Positions 7,865-15,318 of a DNA stretch of 15,836 nt are shown in pieces. The position numbers and the translations under genes are program-made. The notes under the pieces were generated by a model. That model ran no database searches. It was not told the DNA's origin and saw nothing but the letters and a program-made list of their open reading frames with translations. The stretch is from Sulfidibacterium sp964598065. Its GTDB lineage: Bacteria; Bacteroidota; Bacteroidia; Bacteroidales; F082. Each line of letters starts with the position of its first letter. Within the stretch, counting starts at the first letter, position 1. The stretch is from contig CAZRAW010000049.1 in NCBI GenBank assembly GCA_964598065.1, positions 1 to 15,836 of the forward strand. Direction: 5' to 3'.

Positions 7865-8995
7865 TTATCGGTCAATATCAGGAATTACCAAATCAAGAGA
7901 ACCGCTAATGGCTACAAGGTCGGCAATTAAGCCACCTTTGGTCAAAGTGTTCAGAATAAAAAGGTTACTAAAGTTGGGCGAACGGAATTTAATGCGATAA
8001 GGAAACTTTTTTCCATCGCTTACAATGTAAACACCCAGCTCGCCACGGGCTGTTTCCACGCGCTGGTAATATTCTCCTTCCGGAAGTTTGATAAAGGGTT
8101 TCACCTTTGCTGTAAAATCTCCTTCCGGAACGTTATCTGCTACCTGTTCGAGGATATTTAAAGATTCTTCCATCTCTTCCATACGCACGAGATAGCGGGC
8201 AAACGAATCGCCTTCATCGTGCAGAATTTCTTTAAATTTTATCTCGTTATAAAGACCATAAGGAGCAGTTTTACGCACATCACACGAAAATCCCGAACCT
8301 CTGCCCGGAGGGCCGGTAACACCGAAGGCAATCGCCGTTTCGCGCGACATCTGTCCAATTCCTTTGGTCCGGTTATGAAAAATGACATTATCGGTTAGCA
8401 ATTGCTTGTACTCCGGAAGTTTTTTCCGGAAATACCGGACAAATTCCATGGTGTGTTTTTGAAAGTTGGGATGAACATCGTGCATCAGTCCTCCGGGTGT
8501 ATTAAAGCTATGCAGCAAACGAGAACCGAAGGATTCTTCAAAAATGGCAAGAATTTTTTCCCGGTCGCGCATACCATAGAAAAAGGTTGTCAAAGCACCC
8601 AGGTCCATACCATAAGCGCTCCACCACAGATTATGCGATGCAAGACGGGTGAGTTCATCCAAAATAAGCCGGATATACTTAACACGTTGCGGGACTTCAA
8701 TTCCGAGGGCATTTTCAACAGCGAGACATACCGCTTCGTTGTTCATGTGAGCCGAAAGATAATCCATCCTGTCGGTGAGATGAATGATTTGCTTGTACGT
8801 ATCCGCTTCGGCCATCTTTTCAATGGCTCTGTGAATATACCCAATGTGAGGAATCAAATATTTCACTGTTTCTCCGTTCAGGCAGACCTCCAATCTTAAA
8901 ACACCGTGGGTAGAGGGATGCTGGGGCCCCATGTTAATGATATAATCCTCGTTTTCCCTAACAACGATTCTATTTTTGATTACTTCTTCACTCAT
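7865..8995 (-). CDS. nuoD: NADH-quinone oxidoreductase subunit D (49-kDa-type, quinone site)
   Basis: NuoD, related to the large subunit of [NiFe] hydrogenases, forms the quinone head-group site with NuoB. I chose the ATG at 8995 (376 residues), which follows the nuoC TGA by one base. An in-frame TTG 18 bases upstream would add six residues but would overlap nuoC. Numbering from the ATG, GPQHPSTHG carries His30 and the quinone-binding Tyr79 lies in YLSAHMNN. Their spacing of 49 matches His38 and Tyr87 of Thermus Nqo4. Further signatures are HNLWWSAYGMDLGALT and TGPPGRGSGFSCDVRK, and the C-terminus ends in VIPDIDR. The nickel-binding cysteines of hydrogenases are absent, as expected for Complex I. 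It is a separate gene, not fused to nuoC. Confidence 0.98.
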   Translation of the reverse strand: MSEEVIKNRIVVRENEDYIINMGPQHPSTHGVLRLEVCLNGETVKYLIPHIGYIHRAIEKMAEADTYKQIIHLTDRMDYLSAHMNNEAVCLAVENALGIEVPQRVKYIRLILDELTRLASHNLWWSAYGMDLGALTTFFYGMRDREKILAIFEESFGSRLLHSFNTPGGLMHDVHPNFQKHTMEFVRYFRKKLPEYKQLLTDNVIFHNRTKGIGQMSRETAIAFGVTGPPGRGSGFSCDVRKTAPYGLYNEIKFKEILHDEGDSFARYLVRMEEMEESLNILEQVADNVPEGDFTAKVKPFIKLPEGEYYQRVETARGELGVYIVSDGKKFPYRIKFRSPNFSNLFILNTLTKGGLIADLVAISGSLDLVIPDIDR

Positions 8996-8996
8996 A

Positions 8997-9461
8997 TCAG
9001 TTGAGGAGTTCAATTATATTTATTTCATCTTTAAAGTCTTTTCGTAAAGGGAATCCATATCCTTCTTCGAGAAACAGCCTGCGCAAATCAGGATGATTGT
9101 TAAACCGGATACCAAACAAGTCGAATACCTCCCTTTCATGAAATTCGGTGGTAACCCAAATATCTGACAAGGTGTCTATCACCGGTTTGTCTCTTTCTTC
9201 AAGATAAGTTTTTACCACCACAAAATCGTGGGTAGAGGTAGATTCAAGATGATATACTACCAAAAACTTTGTAACGAAATCAACTGCCGTAAGGCTGATA
9301 AGGTAGTCGAAAGGGGTATTATCGTTGCTTCTCAGCTTCTGTGCCGTTTCGTGCCACTTATCCAAAGGAACCACAACTTCCGGGTATTGTTTACCCTCTT
9401 CGATGGTTGCAAAAGGTAATAAATCAGCGAGAAAGGCTTTCAATTCTTCTTTATTTTTCAT
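8997..9461 (-). CDS. nuoC: NADH-quinone oxidoreductase subunit C (30-kDa-type)
   Basis: NuoC is a cofactor-free peripheral-arm subunit that braces NuoD. The product has 154 residues, the short stand-alone form. The family signature runs from residue 107 to 143, including EREVFDLFGIRFNNHPDLRR followed by LFLEEGYGFPLRKDF. The start ATG lies inside the 3' end of nuoB (11-base overlap) and is preceded by AGGAG at Shine-Dalgarno distance, unusual for this phylum and supporting the start. The stop is followed after one base by the nuoD ATG, so B, C and D are probably translationally coupled. Bacteroides and E. coli carry nuoCD as a single fused gene; here the two are clearly separate with an intact stop. 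Confidence 0.98.
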   Translation of the reverse strand: MKNKEELKAFLADLLPFATIEEGKQYPEVVVPLDKWHETAQKLRSNDNTPFDYLISLTAVDFVTKFLVVYHLESTSTHDFVVVKTYLEERDKPVIDTLSDIWVTTEFHEREVFDLFGIRFNNHPDLRRLFLEEGYGFPLRKDFKDEINIIELLN

Positions 9462-10026
9462 CGACTCCTAATTTTTTATCCTCTTTTTTTTTCTTTCCTG
9501 TCAATGATTTGGCTTTTATCTTTCGCTGGAGTTGCATGATGCCGTAAAGCAGGGCTTCCGGCCGGGGAGGACACCCCGGGACGTAAACATCCACAGGCAA
9601 CACGTGATCAATACCACGCACCACCGAATAATTATTATAGTAAAAAGGACCGCCGGACACGGCACAGGCGCCCATGGCAATCACGTATTTCGGATCGGCC
9701 ATTTGGTCGTAAAGCCGTTTTAATACGGGAACCATTTTATGAACAATGGTTCCGGCAACAACAATCACGTCGGCTTGCCGCGGTGAGGCGCGATAAACTT
9801 CAATGCCAAAGCGGGCAAAATCGTAGCGCGGTGCCCCGGCGGCCATCATTTCAATGCCACAACAACTTGTAGCAAAGGTTAGTGGCCAAATTGAGTTAGA
9901 TCGTCCCCAGTTTAGTACATTATCGATGGTAGTTAAAAAAACGCTATTCCCCAATTCTTTCAAAGATTCCAGGGTCTCGTTGTCCTTGAAATCCTCGTTT
10001 TTCATCGATTTGATTTTTACACCCAT
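9451..10026 (-). CDS. nuoB: NADH-quinone oxidoreductase subunit B (cluster N2)
   Basis: NuoB holds cluster N2, which reduces quinone at the NuoB/NuoD interface. From the chosen ATG at 10026 it has 191 residues. The N2 ligands are all present: the tandem Cys55-Cys56 in TSCCGIE, Cys121 in GACAVSG and Cys152 in PGCPPRP. The C-terminus (about 168-191) is lysine-rich and polar. An ATG at 10047 is also in frame, but it would overlap nuoA by 31 bases and the extra seven residues look non-native. The chosen ATG has GGAG seven bases upstream, and its N-terminus (GVKIKSMKNEDFKDNE) resembles remembered Bacteroides NuoB sequences. An ATG at 10005, just past the nuoA stop, is a third possibility. Confidence 0.97.
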   Translation of the reverse strand: MGVKIKSMKNEDFKDNETLESLKELGNSVFLTTIDNVLNWGRSNSIWPLTFATSCCGIEMMAAGAPRYDFARFGIEVYRASPRQADVIVVAGTIVHKMVPVLKRLYDQMADPKYVIAMGACAVSGGPFYYNNYSVVRGIDHVLPVDVYVPGCPPRPEALLYGIMQLQRKIKAKSLTGKKKKEDKKLGVDEK

Positions 10027-10367
10027 TTCAGCGCTCCTTTCTTCCATGCATACAAAAGTCCGAGACCAAGAATGAAAAAGAAAATAATGATCTCAACAAA
10101 AGCCCGCAGACCTATGGATTTCATTACCACTCCCCAAGGAAAAAGAAAGACCGTCTCAACATCAAAAACGAGGTAAATAATGGCAAACAGATAGTACCCG
10201 ATATGAAACTGAATCCAGGCAGGCCCTTCTGTAGGAATACCGCATTCATACGGCTCAAATTTCTGGGGATTAAAAGACCTCGGAGCAACGAATGAAGCGA
10301 ATACAATACCTCCTCCAACAAGGATAACGGCAATGATAAAAAATAAGATTAATGACTGTCCGTTCAT
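10017..10367 (-). CDS. nuoA: NADH-quinone oxidoreductase subunit A
   Basis: NuoA (ND3 homologue) is a three-helix membrane subunit whose first loop lies over the quinone-chamber entrance. The product has 116 residues. Helices are at about 5-26, 56-78 and 86-108. The conserved loop motif FEPYECGIPTEG carries Glu41 and Cys42, the cysteine exposed in the deactive form of mitochondrial Complex I. The second helix holds the acidic pair Asp69 and Glu71 in FDVETVFLFPW. It is the first gene of the operon, with a candidate promoter about 40 bases upstream of the ATG. Its 3' end overlaps the nuoB start. Confidence 0.99.
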   Translation of the reverse strand: MNGQSLILFFIIAVILVGGGIVFASFVAPRSFNPQKFEPYECGIPTEGPAWIQFHIGYYLFAIIYLVFDVETVFLFPWGVVMKSIGLRAFVEIIIFFFILGLGLLYAWKKGALKWV

Positions 10368-10406
10368 GTAATTATCTATATATATTTTCAGATAAAAATT
10401 TTGCTG

Positions 10407-10414
10407 CGAAAGTA
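10407..10414 (-). promoter_or_regulatory. Candidate -7 box of the nuo operon promoter
   Basis: On the minus strand TACTTTCG differs at one position from the Bacteroidota -7 consensus TAnnTTTG and lies 39 bases before the nuoA ATG, giving a predicted leader of roughly 30 bases. A TTG lies 25 bases further upstream, a little farther than the usual 19-21, so the -33 element is weak. The rest of the 232-base gap (10368-10599) is AT-rich, with no gene, no clear terminator behind the response-regulator gene and no convincing sigma-54 -24/-12 site. Confidence 0.4.
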
Positions 10415-10599
10415 GAATATAATTCGTATTTAATTATTTCAATTTAATCATATTTTTAATTGAAGCTGTTATTTATTTTCAGTCTAAATTAATAAACGTT
10501 TAATAAGCCACCGGCAACTTGGGGTTTACGATAAAATACAGTCATAATTCCCTTCTTGAGGCAGGACAAGCTGCTGAAAATGTTTACATTTCCGGTTAA

Positions 10600-12009
10600 C
10601 TATTCCATGTTGTATTTTTTCATCCTGCGGTCCAGTGCCTGCCAGGTAATGTTGAGTAACGAAGCTGCTTTTGATTTATTATTACCCGATTGGTTCAGGG
10701 CCTTTTGTATCAGTTGCTTTTCATTTTCCTCCAGGTCAAAACCAAAGTCAGAAGAAACATCAAATGGGATGTCGGAAGTTACAAGCGGGGTAGCTACGTC
10801 TTTCCCATTGCCATGACTATGAGATAGTTGCAAATGGCAGGACAACAATTCATCATCTTCGCATAAAATAACTGCTCTCTCAATGATGTTCCTGAGTTCA
10901 CGAACGTTTCCCGGAAAATCGTAAGCCATCATCTTTCCCATAGCTTCTTTATTCAGCTTTAACGATGGCTTACCAAATTGTCGGGCATACATCTTCAGAT
11001 AATAATCGCACAAAGCGGGAATATCTTCTTTCCGGGTTCGTAATGCCGGGATATTAATGACAAAAATATTCAGCCGGTGAAACAAGTCGAGCCGGAATTT
11101 ATTTTCATTAGCCAGCTTTTCCAGATCTGTATTAGATGCGGCAATAACCCTTACATCAACATGTTTGCTCTGACGTGAGCCTATTTTACTCACCTTTCTC
11201 TCTTCGAGTATCCGCAACAGCTTTGCCTGTTGTATCAGGGGCATATCGCTGATTTCATCAAGAAACAAAGTACCACCGTCAGCAATTTCAAACCAACCTT
11301 CTTTGTCGGCTTCCGCACCGGTAAAAGCTCCTTTTTTATGTCCGAAAAACTCACTTTCAAAAAGGGTTTCGGGGATAGCCGAACAGTTTACCGAATAAAA
11401 CATATTATTGCTTCGGTTACTTAAATAGTGGATTCCGTGGGCAACCAGTTCTTTTCCTGTACCGCTCTCACCCAAAACCAGCACCGATGTGTTGGGCGTT
11501 TGTGCCACCTTGGTCATCATTCTGATCATCTCCTTTGTGGCCCCGCTATTACCAACAAGCCGGACACCAATATTATCAAGGAGCTTCTTTGAGAGCACAT
11601 CCATACTCGATTTCACTGCTTTTAGCTCACTGTTTATTTGAATAAACCGCTGAGTACGGACAATAGCCTTGTAAACGTCGGCAAGGCGAAAGGGTTTGGC
11701 AAAATAATCAACGGCGCCCTTGCGCATGGCCTCAATCACCGTATTCATGTCGCCATGTCCCGAAATCATAATAACCTCTGTAACAGGCCTTATCTTTTTT
11801 ATCTCGTGCAGTAAATCAAGGCCGTTCATACCGGGCAAACGTATATCGAGAATGGCAATATCCGGCGCATGTGCTTTTACCAGTTCCAATGCTCTGAAAG
11901 GATGACTTGCGGAAAAGACTTTGAACTTCTTATTTTTCAGAAACTCTTCAATTTCATCCACAAAACGTTGTTCGTCATCAACAACGAGAATACTTAATTT
12001 ATTATTCAT
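10600..12009 (-). CDS. NtrC-family sigma-54-dependent response regulator
   Basis: This is a 469-residue transcriptional activator with the complete NtrC layout. The receiver domain (1-120) has Asp11/Asp12, phosphoacceptor Asp55 (ILDIRLPGMNG) and Lys105. The AAA+ ATPase domain (about 150-385) has Walker A GESGTGKE (180-187), the sigma-54-contacting GAFTGA loop (227-232), Walker B GTLFLDE (246-252) and the arginine-finger stretch FRLDLFHRL (305-313). A Fis-type helix-turn-helix covers about 430-469 (NKSKAASLLNITWQALDRRM). The intact GAFTGA means it should activate RNA polymerase containing sigma-54. It begins 3 bases after the stop of the histidine kinase gene, its presumed partner. Its targets are unknown; I found no good sigma-54 promoter next to nuo or to its own operon. 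Confidence 0.97.
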   Translation of the reverse strand: MNNKLSILVVDDEQRFVDEIEEFLKNKKFKVFSASHPFRALELVKAHAPDIAILDIRLPGMNGLDLLHEIKKIRPVTEVIMISGHGDMNTVIEAMRKGAVDYFAKPFRLADVYKAIVRTQRFIQINSELKAVKSSMDVLSKKLLDNIGVRLVGNSGATKEMIRMMTKVAQTPNTSVLVLGESGTGKELVAHGIHYLSNRSNNMFYSVNCSAIPETLFESEFFGHKKGAFTGAEADKEGWFEIADGGTLFLDEISDMPLIQQAKLLRILEERKVSKIGSRQSKHVDVRVIAASNTDLEKLANENKFRLDLFHRLNIFVINIPALRTRKEDIPALCDYYLKMYARQFGKPSLKLNKEAMGKMMAYDFPGNVRELRNIIERAVILCEDDELLSCHLQLSHSHGNGKDVATPLVTSDIPFDVSSDFGFDLEENEKQLIQKALNQSGNNKSKAASLLNITWQALDRRMKKYNME

Positions 12010-12012
12010 AAT

Positions 12013-14241
12013 TTAATTTTTCAAAGGTAACTGGATTAAAAATTCCGTAAATTCCCCTTCTTTGCTTTGTACCTCAATTTTTCCACCATATTCTTTCACA
12101 ATGCCGTAGGAAATGGAGAGCCCGAGGCCGGTTCCTTTTTCTTCATCTTTGGTAGTAAAAAAAGGATCAAAAATATTGGGCAAATGTTTCTTAGATATGC
12201 CCGTTCCATTATCTCTGACAAGAATTTCACAAAACTCGTTATTCCGTTTACAGCTAATGGCAATTTTCTTTCCATACAGGACATCCTTTATCAATTTTTC
12301 TTTCTCTTCCACAGCATAACGGGCATTAGAAAGCAGGTTCAGGAAGACCTGCTCAAGACGGTAAGGGTTTCCCACTACAGTAAATACTTCATTGGCAAAT
12401 TGTAAATCCAGGCTAATTTGATAATCTTTTAGCTGCATTTTAACAAGTGATAAAGCATTGTTGAGTACTTTAACAACATCCACATTCTCTTTAAGAGCTT
12501 CCTGTTGGTCGCGTGAGAAGATGCGAACATGCTGTATTATCTGGTTAATACGTTCGATATCTTTGAAAAGAATCAGGAATTTATCCCGGATGTATTTTTC
12601 ATCGATGGTACCTTCGGCCATGCGTATCAGGATGTTATCGAGTCCCATGGAGATGCCGCCCAACGGCTGGTTCACTTCGTGTGAAAGACCGGCCGAAAGC
12701 TCTCCGATATACTCCAGTTTCGATTTCTGCACCAACAGTTGCTGCTGCTGCTTTACTTTTTGCACTTCCTGAGAAACACGTTCTTCCAACTCTTTGTTAA
12801 GATTATTCAGTTCGTATTCGGCCTTTTTCCGGGCACTGATATCCGACAAAAACACCAGGCAGGCATCTTCCTCATCCCATAAAATATCATTGGTTTTAAG
12901 CTCTACCCATTTAACTTTACCTGTTGCAGAAAACAAACGAACATCGATAAATTCCGCCCCCACTCTTCCCTTTATTGATGACAAGAATCTATCCAGCAAA
13001 TTTTTATCCTCTTTATGGACAAAATTAAGCAGGCTACCGCCGATAAGTTTACCGGGAGTACTTTCAAGGATTTCAAGAGTCTTGGGATTTACCATAATAA
13101 TTTTTCTATCAATAATCAGGATAATTCCATTGTTTGCATTCTCAAAAATGAGCCGGTATTTTTCTTCACTTTCCCGCAATCGTATTTCTACCAACCGGCG
13201 CTCGGCGATCTCTTTTTCCATCTCTTCGGTACGTTGTCTGACCCGTTGTTCGAGGTGTACATTCAGCTCGCGCAATTCATTTTCCACCTGTTTGCGGTAA
13301 ATTGCAGCGCCAAGGTTATGTGCCAGCGTTTCGAGAGCGCCCATTTCCGCCTCCGACCATATCCTCTCATTTTTACAATCATCCAGTCCGATAAATCCCC
13401 ACCATTTTCCCTGTACATAAATAGGCATTGAAAGGATGGAAATAATATCCTGTTCAAGCAAAATGTTTCGCTCTGCCTCTACCGGTAAATTTTTAACCAG
13501 ACCATGAATAAATTCGTGGCTCTGCATTACTTTTACCCACCTCACAAAGATGGGATCATCAAAATATAGCCGGGCCAAAACAGGGTTATCAATTTCAGGC
13601 GTTACTTCACCCTGAACCCATTCATAAACCTGGGAAGTATAGGATTTCCCATGCTCATCCTCAAAATTCTGAAAAATATAAACGCGTGATGAATCTGTGG
13701 CATCTCCGATAAGGCGGAGTACTTTCATGACAGAAACCCGGTTAAACCCTTCCTGAAAAAAGATAGCGGTTACATGTGCCAATGCACGCAAAATAGTCTC
13801 ACTTTTTTGCTGTTCATTCTCCGCAACCCATCTTTTCTCCTCCTCTTCCCTGACTTTTTTATCCAAAAAAATATCATTAGCCTGCTCTCCGATAGTTTTA
13901 AACAGGAGGGCTGAATCTACAGGTTTTAACAGATAAGCTTTTACGCCCAGTTCGATAGCGCTTAGAAAATAATGCGGTTCGCCAAATGCAGACAAAATGA
14001 TAATCCGGGTTTTCCTATCTATCTCCCTGATCTTAGCAATCATATCAAGGCCATCCATTACCGGCATCCTTACATCTGTCAGCACAATATCAGGATGGTA
14101 GGTTTTGTAATTTTCCAATCCTTCAAGACCATCGGAAGCTACATAAACTTTTTCGATGGAATATTCAAGAATTTTTTGGTAAATATTTCTTAAGGTACCA
14201 TCATCTTCAACGTACAGCAACGAAACATTCAGCTTGTCCAT
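12013..14241 (-). CDS. Soluble hybrid histidine kinase (receiver-GAF-PAS-HisKA-HATPase)
   Basis: This 742-residue kinase has no predicted membrane segment. An N-terminal receiver domain (1-120) has Asp13/Asp14, Asp56 (VLTDVRMPVMDG) and Lys106. A GAF-like sensor domain follows (about 150-315; SILSMPIYVQGKWWGFIGLD), then a coiled coil (about 318-360), a PAS domain (about 357-475; IFENANNGIILI) and a second coiled coil (about 472-510). The HisKA domain has His521 in GLSHEVNQPLGG. The ATP-binding domain has N-box Asn635/Asn639, DNGTG (677-681), FDPFFTTK (691-698) and GTGLGLS (703-709). All catalytic motifs look intact. It lies between a DUF218 gene (18 bases upstream) and the NtrC-type regulator (3 bases downstream). 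It probably integrates an upstream phosphorylation input with a cytoplasmic ligand or redox signal; the ligand is unknown. Confidence 0.95.
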   Translation of the reverse strand: MDKLNVSLLYVEDDGTLRNIYQKILEYSIEKVYVASDGLEGLENYKTYHPDIVLTDVRMPVMDGLDMIAKIREIDRKTRIIILSAFGEPHYFLSAIELGVKAYLLKPVDSALLFKTIGEQANDIFLDKKVREEEEKRWVAENEQQKSETILRALAHVTAIFFQEGFNRVSVMKVLRLIGDATDSSRVYIFQNFEDEHGKSYTSQVYEWVQGEVTPEIDNPVLARLYFDDPIFVRWVKVMQSHEFIHGLVKNLPVEAERNILLEQDIISILSMPIYVQGKWWGFIGLDDCKNERIWSEAEMGALETLAHNLGAAIYRKQVENELRELNVHLEQRVRQRTEEMEKEIAERRLVEIRLRESEEKYRLIFENANNGIILIIDRKIIMVNPKTLEILESTPGKLIGGSLLNFVHKEDKNLLDRFLSSIKGRVGAEFIDVRLFSATGKVKWVELKTNDILWDEEDACLVFLSDISARKKAEYELNNLNKELEERVSQEVQKVKQQQQLLVQKSKLEYIGELSAGLSHEVNQPLGGISMGLDNILIRMAEGTIDEKYIRDKFLILFKDIERINQIIQHVRIFSRDQQEALKENVDVVKVLNNALSLVKMQLKDYQISLDLQFANEVFTVVGNPYRLEQVFLNLLSNARYAVEEKEKLIKDVLYGKKIAISCKRNNEFCEILVRDNGTGISKKHLPNIFDPFFTTKDEEKGTGLGLSISYGIVKEYGGKIEVQSKEGEFTEFLIQLPLKN

Positions 14242-14259
14242 AGTCTCTTCTTTGTCAGA

Positions 14260-15000
14260 TTATTTAAACTCACTATTGCTTTTCCGGCGGAGCCGACGGA
14301 TACTATCAATCGCATAGCCTTCTTTCAACTGTTTCTCAAAAATTTTATAATCCGGATGGAAAAAGGCCCACACGTAGCTAAACGCCACAAATTCATTGCT
14401 CACATTCCGGAATCCCTTACTGGATTTCCACCAGTGTTTCGGATCAAAAGTCCTGTCCGTATCGGCAATAATACCTATTTTATATTCATCACCAAAAGCC
14501 CGCTCAAACATCAAATGGGTACGGCGAGAATGCACACCAACGGAATAAATGTTAAACGCTTTCCCCCAACCGGGATGCTTTTCAAACAAAATCCGGGTAG
14601 CCACCGCCGTATTATAAGTCCGGTTAATGACAACCGACCGGGGAATAACCGCCTGATAAATACTGTCTTTAAATCCATCACCCTTGATGACGGCCTCAGC
14701 GCCTGCGGCCGTATTTTTAAACTCCATATAATCGTACCATTGCGTAATGGGTATTCCTGTAACAATCAAATGTTTATATCCGTTCCTTTCATAAAAATCC
14801 ACTGCATTTTTTAAGGCGTAATCCTCTATCCACCCTTCTACCACAAGCGTTTTGGCCTTTATAGGATGGTTAAGTGATAACCAACTGCAAACATTTCCCA
14901 ACCATAACCTGTAAATGAGTATCAGCAACAGCAACAAAACCAGCCATCCGGAAAATGTCAGACGGCGACAATATCTCTTAGTTACGAGGCGGAATTTCAT
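14260..15000 (-). CDS. DUF218 (SanA/YdcF/ElyC-like) membrane-anchored protein
   Basis: This encodes 246 residues from the chosen ATG at 15000. An N-terminal basic stretch (KFRLVTKRYCRRLTF) is followed by one hydrophobic helix at about 17-36 (GWLVLLLLLILIYRLWL), then a soluble domain probably outside the inner membrane. DUF218 features include VVEGWIED (53-60), LIVTG (78-82), RTYNTAVATRILFEKH (127-142) and GVHSRRTHLMFERAFG (155-170). Related SanA/ElyC proteins affect envelope barrier function and lipid-carrier metabolism in enterobacteria; the reaction is not established. The frame stays open to an ATG at 15129 (289 residues), but that extension lacks a membrane or domain signature and contains a promoter-like -7 box, so I rejected it. 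The gene is first in an apparent operon with the histidine kinase 18 bases downstream. Confidence 0.88.
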   Translation of the reverse strand: MKFRLVTKRYCRRLTFSGWLVLLLLLILIYRLWLGNVCSWLSLNHPIKAKTLVVEGWIEDYALKNAVDFYERNGYKHLIVTGIPITQWYDYMEFKNTAAGAEAVIKGDGFKDSIYQAVIPRSVVINRTYNTAVATRILFEKHPGWGKAFNIYSVGVHSRRTHLMFERAFGDEYKIGIIADTDRTFDPKHWWKSSKGFRNVSNEFVAFSYVWAFFHPDYKIFEKQLKEGYAIDSIRRLRRKSNSEFK

Positions 15001-15033
15001 AAGATTTTTGTGATTAAGAATATTTTCTTTTGT

Positions 15034-15041
15034 CAAAAATA
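15034..15041 (-). promoter_or_regulatory. Candidate -7 box for the DUF218-kinase-regulator operon
   Basis: On the minus strand TATTTTTG matches the Bacteroidota -7 consensus TAnnTTTG exactly and lies 33 bases before the ATG at 15000. No TTTG-type -33 element is seen at the usual distance. If used, transcription would begin at about 15027, which supports the ATG at 15000 over the longer frame beginning at 15129. Confidence 0.4.
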
Positions 15042-15243
15042 ATAATTTTAGTAGCTCATTTACATACGCACATTTAATTTGCCCAGAGTATTTATCTGAT
15101 ATATGAAATGATTTTTGAAAAAATATCAACGAAGAAATCGGACATTATGAACCAAACACCGAATCTTTATGACAGCTTCGATTTCATCTTGTTGTCTTCC
15201 GGAATTTTTTTGGTTGTCGGGAACTCTTAATAGTGAAAAAACT

Positions 15244-15257
15244 CATTGTACATTGTA
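15244..15257. repeat. Tandem 7-base repeat upstream of rho
   Basis: CATTGTA is repeated twice head to tail (15244-15250 and 15251-15257). The first copy supplies the TTG that could act as the -33 element of the candidate promoter at 15271-15278. A two-site regulator contact is possible, but a repeat this short can arise by chance. Confidence 0.5.
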
Positions 15258-15270
15258 AAAAGTGCTAAAA

Positions 15271-15278
15271 TATTTTTG
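15271..15278 (+). promoter_or_regulatory. rho: Candidate rho promoter 1 (-7 box)
   Basis: TATTTTTG matches TAnnTTTG exactly. An ATTG at 15245-15248 lies 22 bases upstream, close to the expected -33 spacing, making this the better-supported of two candidate rho promoters. The predicted leader is about 135 bases. Confidence 0.4.
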
Positions 15279-15306
15279 AATAACAATCATGTGTATTAAT
15301 TTTTTA

Positions 15307-15314
15307 TATATTTG
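15307..15314 (+). promoter_or_regulatory. rho: Candidate rho promoter 2 (-7 box)
   Basis: TATATTTG followed by C matches the Bacteroidota -7 consensus exactly. The nearest TTTG (15275-15278) is 28 bases upstream, too far for a standard -33 element. Transcription from here would start at about 15320, at the foot of the inverted repeat at 15319-15338. Confidence 0.4.
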
Positions 15315-15318
15315 CCCG

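Noticed and set aside
8402..8899. 165-codon open frame on the plus strand opposite nuoD
   Set aside because: It lies entirely antisense to a strongly conserved gene, shows no family motif, and has the amino-acid bias expected from a reverse-complement frame.
8996..9013. TTG start giving nuoD six extra residues
   Set aside because: It would overlap nuoC by 17 bases, while an ATG one base after the nuoC stop gives a standard NuoD N-terminus.
10027..10047. Upstream ATG giving nuoB seven extra residues
   Set aside because: The extra residues are just the shifted frame of the nuoA 3' end, and the inner ATG at 10026 has a GGAG at good distance and a family-like N-terminus.
10430..10540. Sigma-54 (-24/-12) promoter upstream of nuoA
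   Set aside because: The best minus-strand candidate has a GG but GT instead of GC at the -12 position and lacks the TTGC element; the spacing and sequence do not reach the consensus.
10576..10593. Hairpin behind the response-regulator gene (AAATGT/ACATTT) as a terminator
   Set aside because: The stem is short and AT-rich, the loop is minimal and no U-run follows, so it does not qualify as an intrinsic terminator.
12794..13300. 168-codon open frame on the plus strand opposite the histidine kinase
   Set aside because: It is serine/arginine-rich low-complexity translation antisense to the PAS and GAF regions of an intact kinase, with no promoter or recognisable domain.
15001..15130. Sigma-54 promoter before the DUF218 operon
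   Set aside because: A minus-strand TGGGC is followed by GC only with a 12-base spacer, not the required 10, so it was not called.
15130..15240. Long-range inverted repeat around GAAATCG and CGATTTC
   Set aside because: Only seven bases pair perfectly, the arms are separated by 38 bases and the flanking pairing is interrupted; this is within chance expectation for AT-rich DNA.
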